64,000 nt of DNA from assembly GCA_965250265.1 (NCBI GenBank), contig CBDFNO010000014.1, positions 496,001 through 560,000 on the forward strand, in the 5' to 3' direction. Below, in pieces: positions 9,215 to 17,885 of this stretch. This DNA is from PRS1 sp965250265. Lineage in GTDB: Bacteria; Bacteroidota; Bacteroidia; Flavobacteriales; Flavobacteriaceae. Below the pieces are notes generated by a model. That model was not told the origin of the DNA. It was given only the letters and a program-made list of their open reading frames with translations, and did no database searches. The number at the start of each line of letters is the position of its first letter. Position 1 is the stretch's first letter. The position numbers were made by a program, and so were the translations under genes.

Positions 9215-9236
9215 ATAATAAACTGAATTAAAGCCA

Positions 9237-9372
9237 GCAGGTAACAACGTGTATAATTTATGCTGCTTTGCTAACTTCATTTTAAATCTATATCTTTAAT
9301 CATCTGATTTGATACGACTTTAAATCCTTCGGATTCTTTGCCGCACAAATCATACACGAACACGTTGGCAAC
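9237..9372 (+). repeat. attC-like site 5
   Basis: R'' GCAGGTAAC 9237-9245, L'' CGTGTAT, L' ATACACG, cut G9364^TT. Confidence 0.85.
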
Positions 9373-9387
9373 AATAAAACACAAACT

Positions 9388-9990
9388 ATGAAAAAACTGA
9401 TTTTAATTTTAACATTTATTCCAATTTTGACATTTAGCCAATCGAAAAAAGAAAGTGGAATAAAAATGACAACTGAATATGGTTCAGAAAATCAAGAATT
9501 ACAAGATATTTTGACTTTTGAGAAAATTGACTATTACAAAGTACAGTTTACTGGAACAGAATTAAAAGATAAGAATTATTATCTACTCGTTAAAAAAATG
9601 TGGAATGGAAAAATCAAAGAAATTGATACTCTTGTAAACACTTCGAAAAACGAGCGAATGTTACCCATAAAATCTGATACTCTGAATATAAGAGTAACTG
9701 CAAAAAAATCATCTGAAAATGAATTAAAATTGATTTATAGATTTCCTCAATTTGGGATTGAAAGAACGTTTGAGGCAACAAATTCTGATGACTATTCTCT
9801 GCGTGATGTTGGAACAAATATTGAAATTAAGTCTGGGAAAGAATTTTCTGCTTTTGCATATATAATGCCTTACGAAAAAGATGGTTGGAAAATGTGGTGT
9901 GCTGTAGATAGTAGTGGAAAAGATATTGAAAGTTGGGGAAAGGAATTTGGAATTGAACATTACCTAATATTTGAAATGAAATTTGAATAA
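9388..9990 (+). CDS. Secreted hypothetical protein, cassette 6
   Basis: 200 aa with a clear Sec signal (residues 1-17, ending LTFSQ). The mature domain is rich in alternating hydrophobic/charged residues, suggesting beta structure. No family recognised. Single gene of cassette 6 (9365-10125), starting 23 bases after the crossover. Confidence 0.72.
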   Translation: MKKLILILTFIPILTFSQSKKESGIKMTTEYGSENQELQDILTFEKIDYYKVQFTGTELKDKNYYLLVKKMWNGKIKEIDTLVNTSKNERMLPIKSDTLNIRVTAKKSSENELKLIYRFPQFGIERTFEATNSDDYSLRDVGTNIEIKSGKEFSAFAYIMPYEKDGWKMWCAVDSSGKDIESWGKEFGIEHYLIFEMKFE

Positions 9991-9997
9991 ATTACTA

Positions 9998-10133
9998 TTG
10001 CCAACACCGTGTATAATTAATTGCTAGTTCACTGCCGACTTACGAAAATTCCGCTGGAATTTTCTATCTGTGATTTGTTTGCTAACTTTAAGGCTTAACC
10101 ACGCAACTAATCATACACAAACACGTTGTGGTT
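9998..10133 (+). repeat. attC-like site 6
   Basis: R'' TTGCCAAC 9998-10005 complements the start TTGGCAA; L'' CGTGTAT; L' ATACAC; cut G10125^TT. Confidence 0.85.
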
Positions 10134-10161
10134 AATTTGAAAAACATAAATTAAATAGATT

Positions 10162-10563
10162 ATGAAAATTAAAAGAATGATTTTATTGTTACCAACTTTT
10201 CTGCTTCTTTTCGGATGTCCAAGTGATGACGATATGACTACACCTGAAGAAATTGAACTAGAAAATATTGCCAATGAAGTTTTACTATTTGAATTCACTC
10301 CAGATACTGGGAATAACTCTTCTAGATTGCGTTACGAAATAAAATTTACTAACCCAAACGATATTTTAATAAATGGATTTCACAAAATCACTATCAACAC
10401 AGATGGAATTATTAGCTCAAATATTGCTACGGATTCATCTCCTTGTTATGCAATAGCCGCAAATTCAGATTGTACTATTAGCTTTGATGAAGAAGTATCT
10501 TTTGATTTTGGAATGGTAAACTCAATTCAATTAGTTTCTGTGGAATATAATCTTGAAAATTAA
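10162..10563 (+). CDS. Small lipoprotein, cassette 7
   Basis: 133 aa. Lipoprotein signal with LLFGC (Cys19) followed by an acidic PSDDD segment, as in many Bacteroidota surface lipoproteins. The mature part is short, with two Cys residues in CYAIAANSDC. No domain recognised. Cassette 7 (10126-10704), start 36 bases after the crossover. Confidence 0.73.
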   Translation: MKIKRMILLLPTFLLLFGCPSDDDMTTPEEIELENIANEVLLFEFTPDTGNNSSRLRYEIKFTNPNDILINGFHKITINTDGIISSNIATDSSPCYAIAANSDCTISFDEEVSFDFGMVNSIQLVSVEYNLEN

Positions 10564-10577
10564 TTGGATAAAAAACT

Positions 10578-10712
10578 AACCACAACAATGTATAAAAATA
10601 ATGCTAAATTAGGTGCTTAATCAAGAGTTCGTGCTCTTTTGTTACGTCTGATTTTCCTGCGGAAAATCCTCGCACACAAAACCGCACTATTCTTATACCA
10701 AACGTTGGCAAA
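10578..10712 (+). repeat. attC-like site 7
   Basis: R'' AACCACAAC 10578-10586, exact complement of GTTGTGGTT at the cassette start. Inner stem GATTTTCC/GGAAAATC. Cut G10704^TT. Confidence 0.85.
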
Positions 10713-10734
10713 CATTTAAGAAAAACGAAAACCT

Positions 10735-11406
10735 ATGAAAAAAACGAACTTTATTTTTGGATTTATATTTCTATTAATGACTTCTTTGAATTGCGTTGCG
10801 CAAGAATACACTTTAGAAGAAAAAACAATTATAAGTGTATTTGACATAGAAGGAAAAACAAAGGCAGAAATTTTCGCATCAATTAATAAATGGATTGCAT
10901 TAAATTATAATTCTGCTCAAAATGTTATCCAATTAAACGACAAAGAATCTGGAAACATAATCGTTAAGGGAATTAATGAAGCAATTTATAAAAATGTTAT
11001 GAAGGAATTATATCCTAAAAATAAATATATGCAGGAATTCAGTACTGTTAAGTTTAATCATACTGTAGAAATAAACGTTAAGGAAAATAAGTTTAGAATA
11101 ATTTACACTTTGACAGACATAATAACGCCTGAACCAGTTGCTGGTTATAATCTGGAATCTCAATACAATATGGTGTTTGATATGATTGATTTTACAGGTA
11201 TAAAACAAGACAAAATCGACAATTATAATGATTACATTGAGGAACTTTGGAAAAAAGCAATGGTTGGTAAGAAAAAGAGAGAGAAATTTAAAGCAATGAC
11301 AAAACCGACTTTTGAAGAAATGAATAAAGGAGTAATTGAAAGTATAAAATTGACAATGCTTTCGATTGAAAAAACTGTGAAATCAACTAAAAAAGATGAT
11401 TGGTAA
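10735..11406 (+). CDS. Secreted DUF4468-like protein, cassette 8
   Basis: 223 aa. Signal peptide residues 1-22 (ending CVAQ). Residues about 30-130 match the DUF4468 pattern: KAEIFASINKWIALNY, then DKESGNIIVKG, then a beta-rich segment. Members are periplasmic or secreted in Bacteroidota; function unknown. The C-terminal quarter is lysine-rich helix. Single gene of cassette 8 (10705-11545). Confidence 0.75.
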   Translation: MKKTNFIFGFIFLLMTSLNCVAQEYTLEEKTIISVFDIEGKTKAEIFASINKWIALNYNSAQNVIQLNDKESGNIIVKGINEAIYKNVMKELYPKNKYMQEFSTVKFNHTVEINVKENKFRIIYTLTDIITPEPVAGYNLESQYNMVFDMIDFTGIKQDKIDNYNDYIEELWKKAMVGKKKREKFKAMTKPTFEEMNKGVIESIKLTMLSIEKTVKSTKKDDW

Positions 11407-11416
11407 AAAAAAACGA

Positions 11417-11553
11417 TTTGCCAACACCGTGTATAAAAAATTGCTAAATTAGTGCTTAAACAAAGGTCGTTGCATTTTTGTTACGTCTGATTTTCCTGCG
11501 GAAAATCCTCGCACACAAAACCGCAACTATTCATACACAAGACCGTTAGCAAA
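11417..11553 (+). repeat. attC-like site 8
   Basis: R'' TTTGCCAAC 11417-11425 matches the start GTTGGCAAA; L'' CGTGTAT; L' ATACAC; cut G11545^TT. Confidence 0.85.
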
Positions 11554-11567
11554 CATATGACCAACCA

Positions 11568-12290
11568 ATGAAAATTATCAAACTATTCATATTTATTGTT
11601 TTAATCATAAGTTGCTCGGACAAAAAATCTAAAAACAAAATATCGGAATTTGATAAAATTTTAGGCAAAGAAAATGTTGCTACTCTGGACTTCCTTGTTT
11701 CCGATTTTGAAAATGACTTTTTAAAAAGGCAATATCCGAATATGAACTCGGAAAATGCTTATCGAAAGTTCTTGACCGAATTGCGTGATGAAAAAAACGA
11801 AAATTGGAAAAGAATTTCCCAAAAAGCAAGAGACAAATTTAAATCGAGTGACTTACGCCTTGAAATGTATGAATTTCCAGATTCTGTTTGGGTTTTAGCA
11901 AATAGTGAAATGGATAAAATAGAGGAAGATTCTTTAGAATTTTTACATGTTCCATATCCATATATCAAATCAAGATATAAGAATAACAATCCTGATGGAA
12001 CTTTTAAGTATTTATATTCAAGAGGTTATGGAGATGTCAAGCCAAATAGTGATTTCGATTCAATTGTGAAATCAGAAATGAAAATACCTCGATTTAATTA
12101 TATTGGTAAATACCTAATGGCAATAGAATCTGTAAAAGATAAAAGTGAATTTTTAAAAGAATTTTATAGAGCTAAAAAAAATGGAGGACTTTATATCGCT
12201 AGTACAACTGCAAATGCATTATTAGATTACAAAGCAGATTTAAAAGACCCTTTGATTAAAAAAATAATCATACTAGAAATAGTCCATTAA
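11568..12290 (+). CDS. Lipoprotein of unknown function, cassette 9
   Basis: 240 aa. Lipobox LIISC (Cys16). The mature part is helical and charged, with a conserved-looking segment NGGLYIASTTANALLDYK near the end. No family recognised. The leader ATGACCAACC shares GACCAACC with cassettes 12 and 34. Cassette 9 spans 11546-12427. Confidence 0.72.
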   Translation: MKIIKLFIFIVLIISCSDKKSKNKISEFDKILGKENVATLDFLVSDFENDFLKRQYPNMNSENAYRKFLTELRDEKNENWKRISQKARDKFKSSDLRLEMYEFPDSVWVLANSEMDKIEEDSLEFLHVPYPYIKSRYKNNNPDGTFKYLYSRGYGDVKPNSDFDSIVKSEMKIPRFNYIGKYLMAIESVKDKSEFLKEFYRAKKNGGLYIASTTANALLDYKADLKDPLIKKIIILEIVH

Positions 12291-12296
12291 AAATAC

Positions 12297-12434
12297 GTTT
12301 GCTAACACTGTGTATAATTCATTGCTTCTGAATTTCCTATCGGAAATTCCTCGCATTTTTACTATCTTGGTTTCTTAATCTGAAAATCCTTGTGGATTTT
12401 CACGCAACGAAACCATACACAAAAACGTTAGCAA
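12297..12434 (+). repeat. attC-like site 9
   Basis: R'' GTTTGCTAAC 12297-12306 matches the start GTTAGCAAAC over 10 bp; L'' GTGTAT; L' ATACAC; cut G12427^TT. Confidence 0.85.
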
Positions 12435-12499
12435 CAATAACCTCAACCTCAACCCTGCGAAAATGCAGGGTATCGGCACGGATACGCAAAACAAAAACC

Positions 12500-12519
12500 G
12501 CCTGAATAGGCTATTTTTT
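12500..12519 (+). terminator. Weak terminator-like hairpin in repeated cassette leader
   Basis: GCCT-GAAT-AGGC stem followed by TATTTTTT. The stem is only 4 bp, so termination is uncertain. It recurs in every complete copy just after the cassette start and could cut read-through from the upstream cassette. Confidence 0.35.
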
Positions 12520-12534
12520 AATGTTTCGCTAATT

Positions 12535-12555
12535 GTTGCTAACGTTCGCCGTGTA
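12535..12555 (-). repeat. Inverted half-attC inside the repeated cassette
   Basis: GCTAACGTTCGCCGTGTA is the perfect 18-bp reverse complement of TACACGGCGAACGTTAGC at the cassette's own attC end. The L'/R' half is therefore present twice in opposite orientation, about 750 bp apart, in copies 2-6. Confidence 0.8.
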
Positions 12556-12612
12556 ACAAAAAAATAGCCCTTGCAACTGCTATGCAGTTGACTTAAATTT
12601 AAACCCTTTATT

Positions 12613-13002
12613 ATGAGTTTATTTAATATACCAAAATTCGACTTTCCAAAATTAAATCCTGAATTAACATTAGATTTAAGAGACCCTGACGAAATAACTA
12701 AAGAAATATTAGAGTTCTTAAGACAAACGACAATAGAACAATCTAAAACATCTATAAGACAATTTCGAGCAAACCTGTTATTAACCATATCTACAATAAT
12801 TATTGGTGTAATTGCTTTAACTCCTTTATTCACTGACCAAAATAAAACTCATAATAATATTCATAATGAGCAAATATCAAAACTAATAAAGCTACAAGAA
12901 CAAAACACCATATTAATATCTGAATTGTCATCCAATTTGAACGACCTGAATCATCAAGTGCAAACTTTGGAGAAACAAATTCAAGAAACTTCCAAAAATT
13001 AA
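12613..13002 (+). CDS. Small membrane/coiled-coil protein of the repeated cassette (intact copy)
   Basis: 129 aa. Residues about 1-50 are charged and soluble, about 53-71 (LLLTISTIIIGVIALTPLF) form one transmembrane helix, and 80-126 form a heptad-like coiled coil. No signal peptide and no family recognised. This is the only complete version; copies 3-6 are frameshifted after residue 51 and copy 1 is cut by the window edge. A hairpin, CAACTGC/GCAGTTG, lies just upstream of the start. Confidence 0.7.
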   Translation: MSLFNIPKFDFPKLNPELTLDLRDPDEITKEILEFLRQTTIEQSKTSIRQFRANLLLTISTIIIGVIALTPLFTDQNKTHNNIHNEQISKLIKLQEQNTILISELSSNLNDLNHQVQTLEKQIQETSKN

Positions 13003-13181
13003 ATTTATTCATCATTAATATTTATTTAGGTTATTGCGTGATTGACATGGTTTCGTGAATGTCAATAACACCTGTACTTTCTTTTACTATTTACTATGTT
13101 TTAAAAAGATGTTCATTACTAATAGTTTTATTTATTAAGAACAGTGCTTTTATGGATTTTAAAAAAAATTACTATATTACT

Positions 13182-13320
13182 GTTGCTAACACTGTGTATA
13201 ATTAATTGCTACGCAATTGGGCTATTATTTTGTTTTTCGCTTACTTGTTCTCGGTATTTTAAAACAAGTTTTAAATCCCTACACAAACGCAAAAAATCAT
13301 ACACGGCGAACGTTACAAAC
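13182..13320 (+). repeat. attC-like site 10 (repeated cassette copy 2)
   Basis: R'' GTTGCTAAC 13182-13190, complement of the copy's own start. Cut G13312^TT. Confidence 0.85.
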
Positions 13321-13323
13321 AAT

Positions 13324-14241
13324 ATGAAAAAAACGCTATTACTTTTATTAATCATTTCGTCTTTCAGCTATGGACAGACCAAATATGACAACTTCGATGG
13401 ACTAATTTCAGAAGCAAACAATTTGAGAACTGATGAAATTTATGAACAAGCAATTTTAAAATACAGAAATGCACTTGACATACTAACGCCCAACTCGAGC
13501 ACACCATTTTTTAATCTAGCAGAATGCGCATTGAAATTAAATAATAATGTTTTAGCTGATAAATGGATTAGAAAAGGAATTGCGGAAGGTGGAGCGCAAA
13601 TGGAATATTTGAGAAAATATAAAGGTTTTAATGAAATTCAAAATGATGTGTTTTATCAGAAAATTATTAAAGACTACAATTCATTAAGACAACAATATTT
13701 CTCTACTGTAGATAATATTGATATTTACCTAGAAATAGAGGAATTGACAGCGAGAGACCAATTTGTAAGGAAAATTGACGATTATATAAGCGGGAGAACT
13801 GATGAAGATATCTCGAATGCAATGAAACAGTTAAAAATCGCTCAAAAAGAAAATGATTCGGTCAATGTAAAAAAATATATGAATCTAATTTTTCCTAAAC
13901 CAAATAAGGAATACAAGAAACTTCAAAACGAATTGATGCGAAAAGTAGATTCTCTGAATATTGAGAGACTTATGGAAATAACAAAAGAACACGGTTGGCA
14001 AGAAAGAGCTTGGATAATTCTTTGGCATCAAAGAGGTAATCACGACGAAGACAATTACGTTTGGAATTACTTTAGACCTTTAATAAATAGAGAAATAGAG
14101 GAAGGAAAAATAAGCAGGAGTTTCTGGTCAGCATTTGACCAATTTAAACAAATGATGAAAGGCGGAAATTTAGAAACTATTACGGTTGGAGAAAAACCAA
14201 AAAATGAAATTAAACCAGGAAAGAAGAAAATTAAAGAATAA
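13324..14241 (+). CDS. Secreted TPR-like protein, cassette 11
   Basis: 305 aa. The start at 13324 is 11 bases after the crossover; the longer upstream frame is attC read-through. Signal peptide residues 1-18 (ending SYGQ), then a helical segment resembling a TPR pair (residues 25-90: ISEANNLRTDEIYEQAILKY). It resembles the cassette-32 protein at 33158 in layout and in the stretch KGIAEGGAQMEYLRKY versus NLAKGGIPLRYFVKY. Function unknown; probably periplasmic or secreted. Confidence 0.75.
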   Translation: MKKTLLLLLIISSFSYGQTKYDNFDGLISEANNLRTDEIYEQAILKYRNALDILTPNSSTPFFNLAECALKLNNNVLADKWIRKGIAEGGAQMEYLRKYKGFNEIQNDVFYQKIIKDYNSLRQQYFSTVDNIDIYLEIEELTARDQFVRKIDDYISGRTDEDISNAMKQLKIAQKENDSVNVKKYMNLIFPKPNKEYKKLQNELMRKVDSLNIERLMEITKEHGWQERAWIILWHQRGNHDEDNYVWNYFRPLINREIEEGKISRSFWSAFDQFKQMMKGGNLETITVGEKPKNEIKPGKKKIKE

Positions 14242-14246
14242 ATACT

Positions 14247-14380
14247 GTTTGTAACAATGGCTATAAGCAATTGCTTGTTCTTGCCTACTTCTGAAAATCC
14301 TCGCGGATTTTCAGTTTGGTGTGTACTTGTAAAGTTAAGTGCTGAAACACGCAACTACTCATAGCCTAACCGTTAGCCTT
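14247..14380 (+). repeat. attC-like site 11 (GGCTAT/ATAGCC type)
   Basis: R'' GTTTGTAAC 14247-14255 matches the start GTTACAAAC. L'' GGCTAT and L' ATAGCC replace GTGTAT/ATACAC. Inner stem GAAAATCC/GGATTTTC. Cut G14372^TT. Confidence 0.85.
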
Positions 14381-14403
14381 CATTAAGACCAACCGCTAAA
14401 CAA

Positions 14404-15171
14404 ATGATAAAATTCTTTAGAAAAATTAGACAGAACTTACTTTCAGAAGGAAAAACTGGAAAGTATTTCAAATACGCTATTGGTGAAATTGTTTTAGTTA
14501 TAATTGGAATTTTAATTGCGCTTCAATTGAATGAATGGAATGGCCAACGAATTGAAATTAAAACCCTTAATAATAACCTTGAATATATAATAGAAGATCT
14601 GATAGTTGATAAAATACAGCTGTTACGTTTAAAAGGTGAACGACAGGAATCCGTCAAAATATGTTCTAATTTCATTGAGAGATATTTGCGAAATCAGGAA
14701 ATAATTTTGGATTTTGAAAATGATGGCTTAGGTTCTATTTTGTATGAAAAAAAGTTCCAAAGAAGAGTTAGTGGATTTGAAAAAGTAGAATCCTCTAAAT
14801 TATTTCAGTCCACAGAGTATATCCCACTAAGAGAGAAAATAGATGAATATGCTAATGAAATTGATAGACTTGTTTACGACGAAACAAGGCTAAACTATTT
14901 CATTGAAGAAATGGAACGCGAAATGTTCTCAAACGGATCTTTCGATGATATATACGAACGCCATAGAGAATTCCAAAAATATGCAAATAATAAATCCCCA
15001 TTACCAGAATTAGATTTGTTAGAAATACTAAAAGGGAAATCTGCGTTTAAGGCAATCCTGTTAAGATTTGAAGATGACGCAACTCGATTTTTAATTCCCC
15101 AGTATGAAAAGATTGAAGCTGTAGGAAATGAACTGAAACTTGAAATTGAAAAGTATTTAAGCGAAAAATAA
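14404..15171 (+). CDS. DUF6090 family membrane protein, cassette 12
   Basis: 255 aa. MIKFFRKIRQNLLSEGKTGKY followed by a single transmembrane helix (about 24-42) and LNEWN is the hallmark start of DUF6090, common in Flavobacteriia. The remainder is a charged helical domain, probably periplasmic. Function unknown. Cassette 12 spans 14373-15301. A 14-codon remnant of the same gene type is found at 34754. Confidence 0.85.
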   Translation: MIKFFRKIRQNLLSEGKTGKYFKYAIGEIVLVIIGILIALQLNEWNGQRIEIKTLNNNLEYIIEDLIVDKIQLLRLKGERQESVKICSNFIERYLRNQEIILDFENDGLGSILYEKKFQRRVSGFEKVESSKLFQSTEYIPLREKIDEYANEIDRLVYDETRLNYFIEEMEREMFSNGSFDDIYERHREFQKYANNKSPLPELDLLEILKGKSAFKAILLRFEDDATRFLIPQYEKIEAVGNELKLEIEKYLSEK

Positions 15172-15174
15172 CGA

Positions 15175-15309
15175 AAGGCTAACAACGTGTATAATTAATT
15201 GCTACAGTGTATAAAGAGTATCTCGGAAATCCTAGCGGATTTCCAACTCCTGCCCTTTTTTGTTATCTTAGTCGCTTACGCAACTAACCATACACCAACC
15301 GTTGTAGCA
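15175..15309 (+). repeat. attC-like site 12
   Basis: R'' AAGGCTAAC 15175-15183 matches the start TTAGCCTT; L'' CGTGTAT; inner stem GGAAATCC/GGATTTCC; L' ATACAC; cut G15301^TT. Confidence 0.85.
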
Positions 15310-15312
15310 CAT

Positions 15313-15849
15313 ATGAAAACGAATCGTCGAAATACTAAAAAAAAAAATCGGTTTTCAATTGTTCTTCCATTTCTGTCAATAATTGGAATCGGAATTTTTG
15401 CTATTCTAATTACTGGTTATGAAAAAGGAGAAATAATAGATTATGAATTTAATGCAATTTATTCTAACACGGAATATCTGAGTGAATTAGGAAAAATTAA
15501 AGTTAAAGAATATTCGTTTGAGTATAAACCAATGAATTTTGATGGTTCTGAATCTGATAGGCTGTATTCCTACTTATTGGAAACTGAAAATAAGGACGTA
15601 AAATTATTTGGGACAAAATGTGTTCTAAAAGAGAAATTTACAGTTGAACAATTCGAAAATGACACTTTCGAATTATACTATAATCAAGGAATCGGATTCG
15701 ACACTGAACAAACAATTATCATTTCTAAAGAATTAGGGCTTTTAGGCAGAAAAGGTAGATCCAATACGAGTTTTGTGCTTCAAAAATTTGGACAGACAAA
15801 ATTGAACAACGAAACCAAGAAAATTATTCTTAAAAAGTTAAATAATTAA
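15313..15849 (+). CDS. Single-pass membrane protein, cassette 13
   Basis: 178 aa. Start 11 bases after the crossover (ACATATG). Very basic N-terminus (NRRNTKKKNR), then one transmembrane helix (about 16-35), then a soluble domain with a likely beta-rich fold. No family recognised. Cassette 13 spans 15302-15982 with exact 10-bp end matching. Confidence 0.72.
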   Translation: MKTNRRNTKKKNRFSIVLPFLSIIGIGIFAILITGYEKGEIIDYEFNAIYSNTEYLSELGKIKVKEYSFEYKPMNFDGSESDRLYSYLLETENKDVKLFGTKCVLKEKFTVEQFENDTFELYYNQGIGFDTEQTIIISKELGLLGRKGRSNTSFVLQKFGQTKLNNETKKIILKKLNN

Positions 15850-15854
15850 AATAC

Positions 15855-15990
15855 GTGCTACAACAACGTGTATAATTAATTACTTCTGAATTTCCTCATC
15901 GGAAAATCCTCGGAATTAATTAACTTAGTCCTTCATCGGAAAATCGTAACCGATTTCCCGTAACTAATCATACACGAACACGTTGCCATT
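15855..15990 (+). repeat. attC-like site 13
   Basis: R'' GTGCTACAAC 15855-15864 matches the start GTTGTAGCAC over 10 bp; cut G15982^TT. Confidence 0.85.
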
Positions 15991-15998
15991 AATTTAAA

Positions 15999-16451
15999 AT
16001 GACTGTCATTAATTCAATATTTTCGATTTCAATAAGTTTGATTTTCCTAATCATTAATCTGAATAGCGGAATAAAAAATACTGAAATTCAAAACAGATAT
16101 TTGACTAAAAATAAAAATTGTGAAATTGAAAGCGTAACTCTGAAAACGGAACGAATTGAAAAGAAACGCAAGTTTTTATTTTGGACTTTAAGTCATAAAA
16201 AAGTAATCGTAACAGACCGAATTATAGATTCAAATGGAAGAAAAATTTTTGAAAAAAAATCAGTTTTCATCTGTTCAATGGACGCTTGCGATGACCGAAA
16301 ATTCAATAGAATAAAAATTGTCGGAAAAGAAATCTGGGTATTTAGTTACGGAAAAAATGTGGACAAAGTTAAACCCATAAAACGTTATGATTTTTGCGGA
16401 AAATTTATCGGAACTAAAAAATGGGAAGATGGAGATTATCATGAAATATAA
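15999..16451 (+). CDS. Small N-terminally anchored protein, cassette 14
   Basis: 150 aa. Residues 3-22 form a hydrophobic segment (signal anchor), followed by a Lys/Arg-rich soluble domain with four Cys residues. No domain recognised. Start 16 bases after the crossover. Cassette 14 spans 15983-16586. Confidence 0.65.
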   Translation: MTVINSIFSISISLIFLIINLNSGIKNTEIQNRYLTKNKNCEIESVTLKTERIEKKRKFLFWTLSHKKVIVTDRIIDSNGRKIFEKKSVFICSMDACDDRKFNRIKIVGKEIWVFSYGKNVDKVKPIKRYDFCGKFIGTKKWEDGDYHEI

Positions 16452-16457
16452 AAAACT

Positions 16458-16594
16458 AATGGCAACAATGTATAACCGCAATTACGGCGGATTCGACTAC
16501 ATTCGAATCCACTCGGAATTGCGAGCGTCAGTACTTAATCGAAAAGTAGTAATTTAAAACCCGTAACTGACGGTTATACGAGACCGTTATGCAA
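16458..16594 (+). repeat. attC-like site 14 (TATAACCG type)
   Basis: R'' AATGGCAAC 16458-16466 matches the start GTTGCCATT. The arms are TATAACCG and CGGTTATA, with an inner GGATTCG-type stem. The same site type recurs at 27607 and 33971. Cut G16586^TT. Confidence 0.85.
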
Positions 16595-16649
16595 AATTTT
16601 CAAGAATACTGTAACAAATCAAATATTTCAACCTCTTTAAAGAAAAAAC

Positions 16650-17741
16650 ATGAGAATTTATTTTTATTCTTTCTTCATTCTTTTCCTTTTAAGTTTTAAA
16701 TCCTTTTCTCAAAAAAATGAGGAATTTAAAATTCTAAAATTAATAAAAACTACGCCTTTAAAAGATCAACAGTCATCAGGAACTTGTTGGAGTTTTGCTA
16801 CAACTTCTTTTATAGAAACAGAAGCTCTCCGATTAGGAAAGGGTGGAGTTTCGCTTTCAGCGATTTTTTATGTTTCCCCAACTTATATTGAAAAAGCAGA
16901 AAAATTCATCCAAAAAAAAGGAGAAAGCTGGTTTGATGCTGGAGATTTAACATTTAGTGTTTTAGATGCATATAAAAAGTATGGTGCAATTCCTGAAGAA
17001 ATCTATAATGGCATAATTGAAAAAGATTGGCAACATGATCATCTTGAAATGGACAACCTTCTTTCAGCTATGGTAGAATCCGTTGGAACATCTGGTTATG
17101 GTCGAATAAAACCCCATAGTTGGAAAAAGTCAATTGAAGCTGTTCTTCAAGCTTATTTAGGCATAGTGCCAGATACTTTTCTTTATAAAGGAAAAGAATA
17201 TACATCTAAATCCTTTGCAGATAAATTTGTTGGAATCAACCCAGATAACTATGTAGAAATCACTAGCTATTCACATCATAACTTTTTCGAACCATTTGTT
17301 TTAGATATTCCAGCCAATTGGAACTCAAATAAGTACTTAAACTTGCCAATTAAAGATTTTGAAAAAGTAATTAACTCTGCTTTAGAATCTGGTTTTAGTT
17401 TAGCTTGGGATGGTGATGCTACAGAACCAAATTTTGATTTTGAGATAGGTCTATTAAAATTACCAGAAGAACAAGAAAAATCTACTATAACACAAGAGTC
17501 AAGACAAATAACTTTTGAAAATAAAACAACAACTGATGAGCATAACATGCATATTATTGGCACTGCAATAGATAGTGAAGGTAAACACTATTACTTGCTA
17601 AAAAACTCCGAAGGTGACAACAAATATGAAGGTTATATTTATATGTCAAAAAATGCATTGTTACTCAAGACAATTTCAATTTTAGTTCATAAAGATGCTA
17701 TACCTAAAGAAATTAGAAAAAAAACTTACTTGAGTAAATAA
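16650..17741 (+). CDS. Papain-like (C1) cysteine peptidase, exported
   Basis: 363 aa. Signal peptide residues 1-20. KDQQSSGTCWSFAT carries the catalytic Cys46 in the classical C1 active-site motif; His298 (HNMHIIG) and Asn319 (LKNSEGD) complete the triad. Glu/Asp-rich insertions and the wide Cys-His spacing are closer to bleomycin hydrolase/PepC than to cathepsins. An exported peptidase is expected. Single gene of cassette 15 (16587-17877), 63 bases after the crossover. Confidence 0.87.
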   Translation: MRIYFYSFFILFLLSFKSFSQKNEEFKILKLIKTTPLKDQQSSGTCWSFATTSFIETEALRLGKGGVSLSAIFYVSPTYIEKAEKFIQKKGESWFDAGDLTFSVLDAYKKYGAIPEEIYNGIIEKDWQHDHLEMDNLLSAMVESVGTSGYGRIKPHSWKKSIEAVLQAYLGIVPDTFLYKGKEYTSKSFADKFVGINPDNYVEITSYSHHNFFEPFVLDIPANWNSNKYLNLPIKDFEKVINSALESGFSLAWDGDATEPNFDFEIGLLKLPEEQEKSTITQESRQITFENKTTTDEHNMHIIGTAIDSEGKHYYLLKNSEGDNKYEGYIYMSKNALLLKTISILVHKDAIPKEIRKKTYLSK

Positions 17742-17745
17742 AAAC

Positions 17746-17885
17746 TTTGCATAACAACGTGTATAGTAAATTGCTGGATGGTGTTTAAAGCTTATTATGG
17801 AAATTCTGCCGAATTTCCTTTACGCTGTTTCTTTTTGCTATCTTAGTGCTCACAGCAACTAACCATACACGAACACGTTAGCAAC
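17746..17885 (+). repeat. attC-like site 15
   Basis: R'' TTTGCATAAC 17746-17755 matches the start GTTATGCAAA; L'' CGTGTAT; L' ATACACG; cut G17877^TT. Confidence 0.85.

Larger units (their letters stand above)
12428..13312 (+). repeat. Repeated cassette, copy 2 (885 bp, intact gene)
   Basis: Complete copy with crossover boundaries on both sides. Contents in order: a GC-richer non-coding leader, a weak terminator-like hairpin, an inverted half-attC (12535-12555), the intact 129-aa gene, the 8-bp hairpin and the attC. It differs from copies 3-6 by one base deletion plus one substitution inside the gene. Confidence 0.93.
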
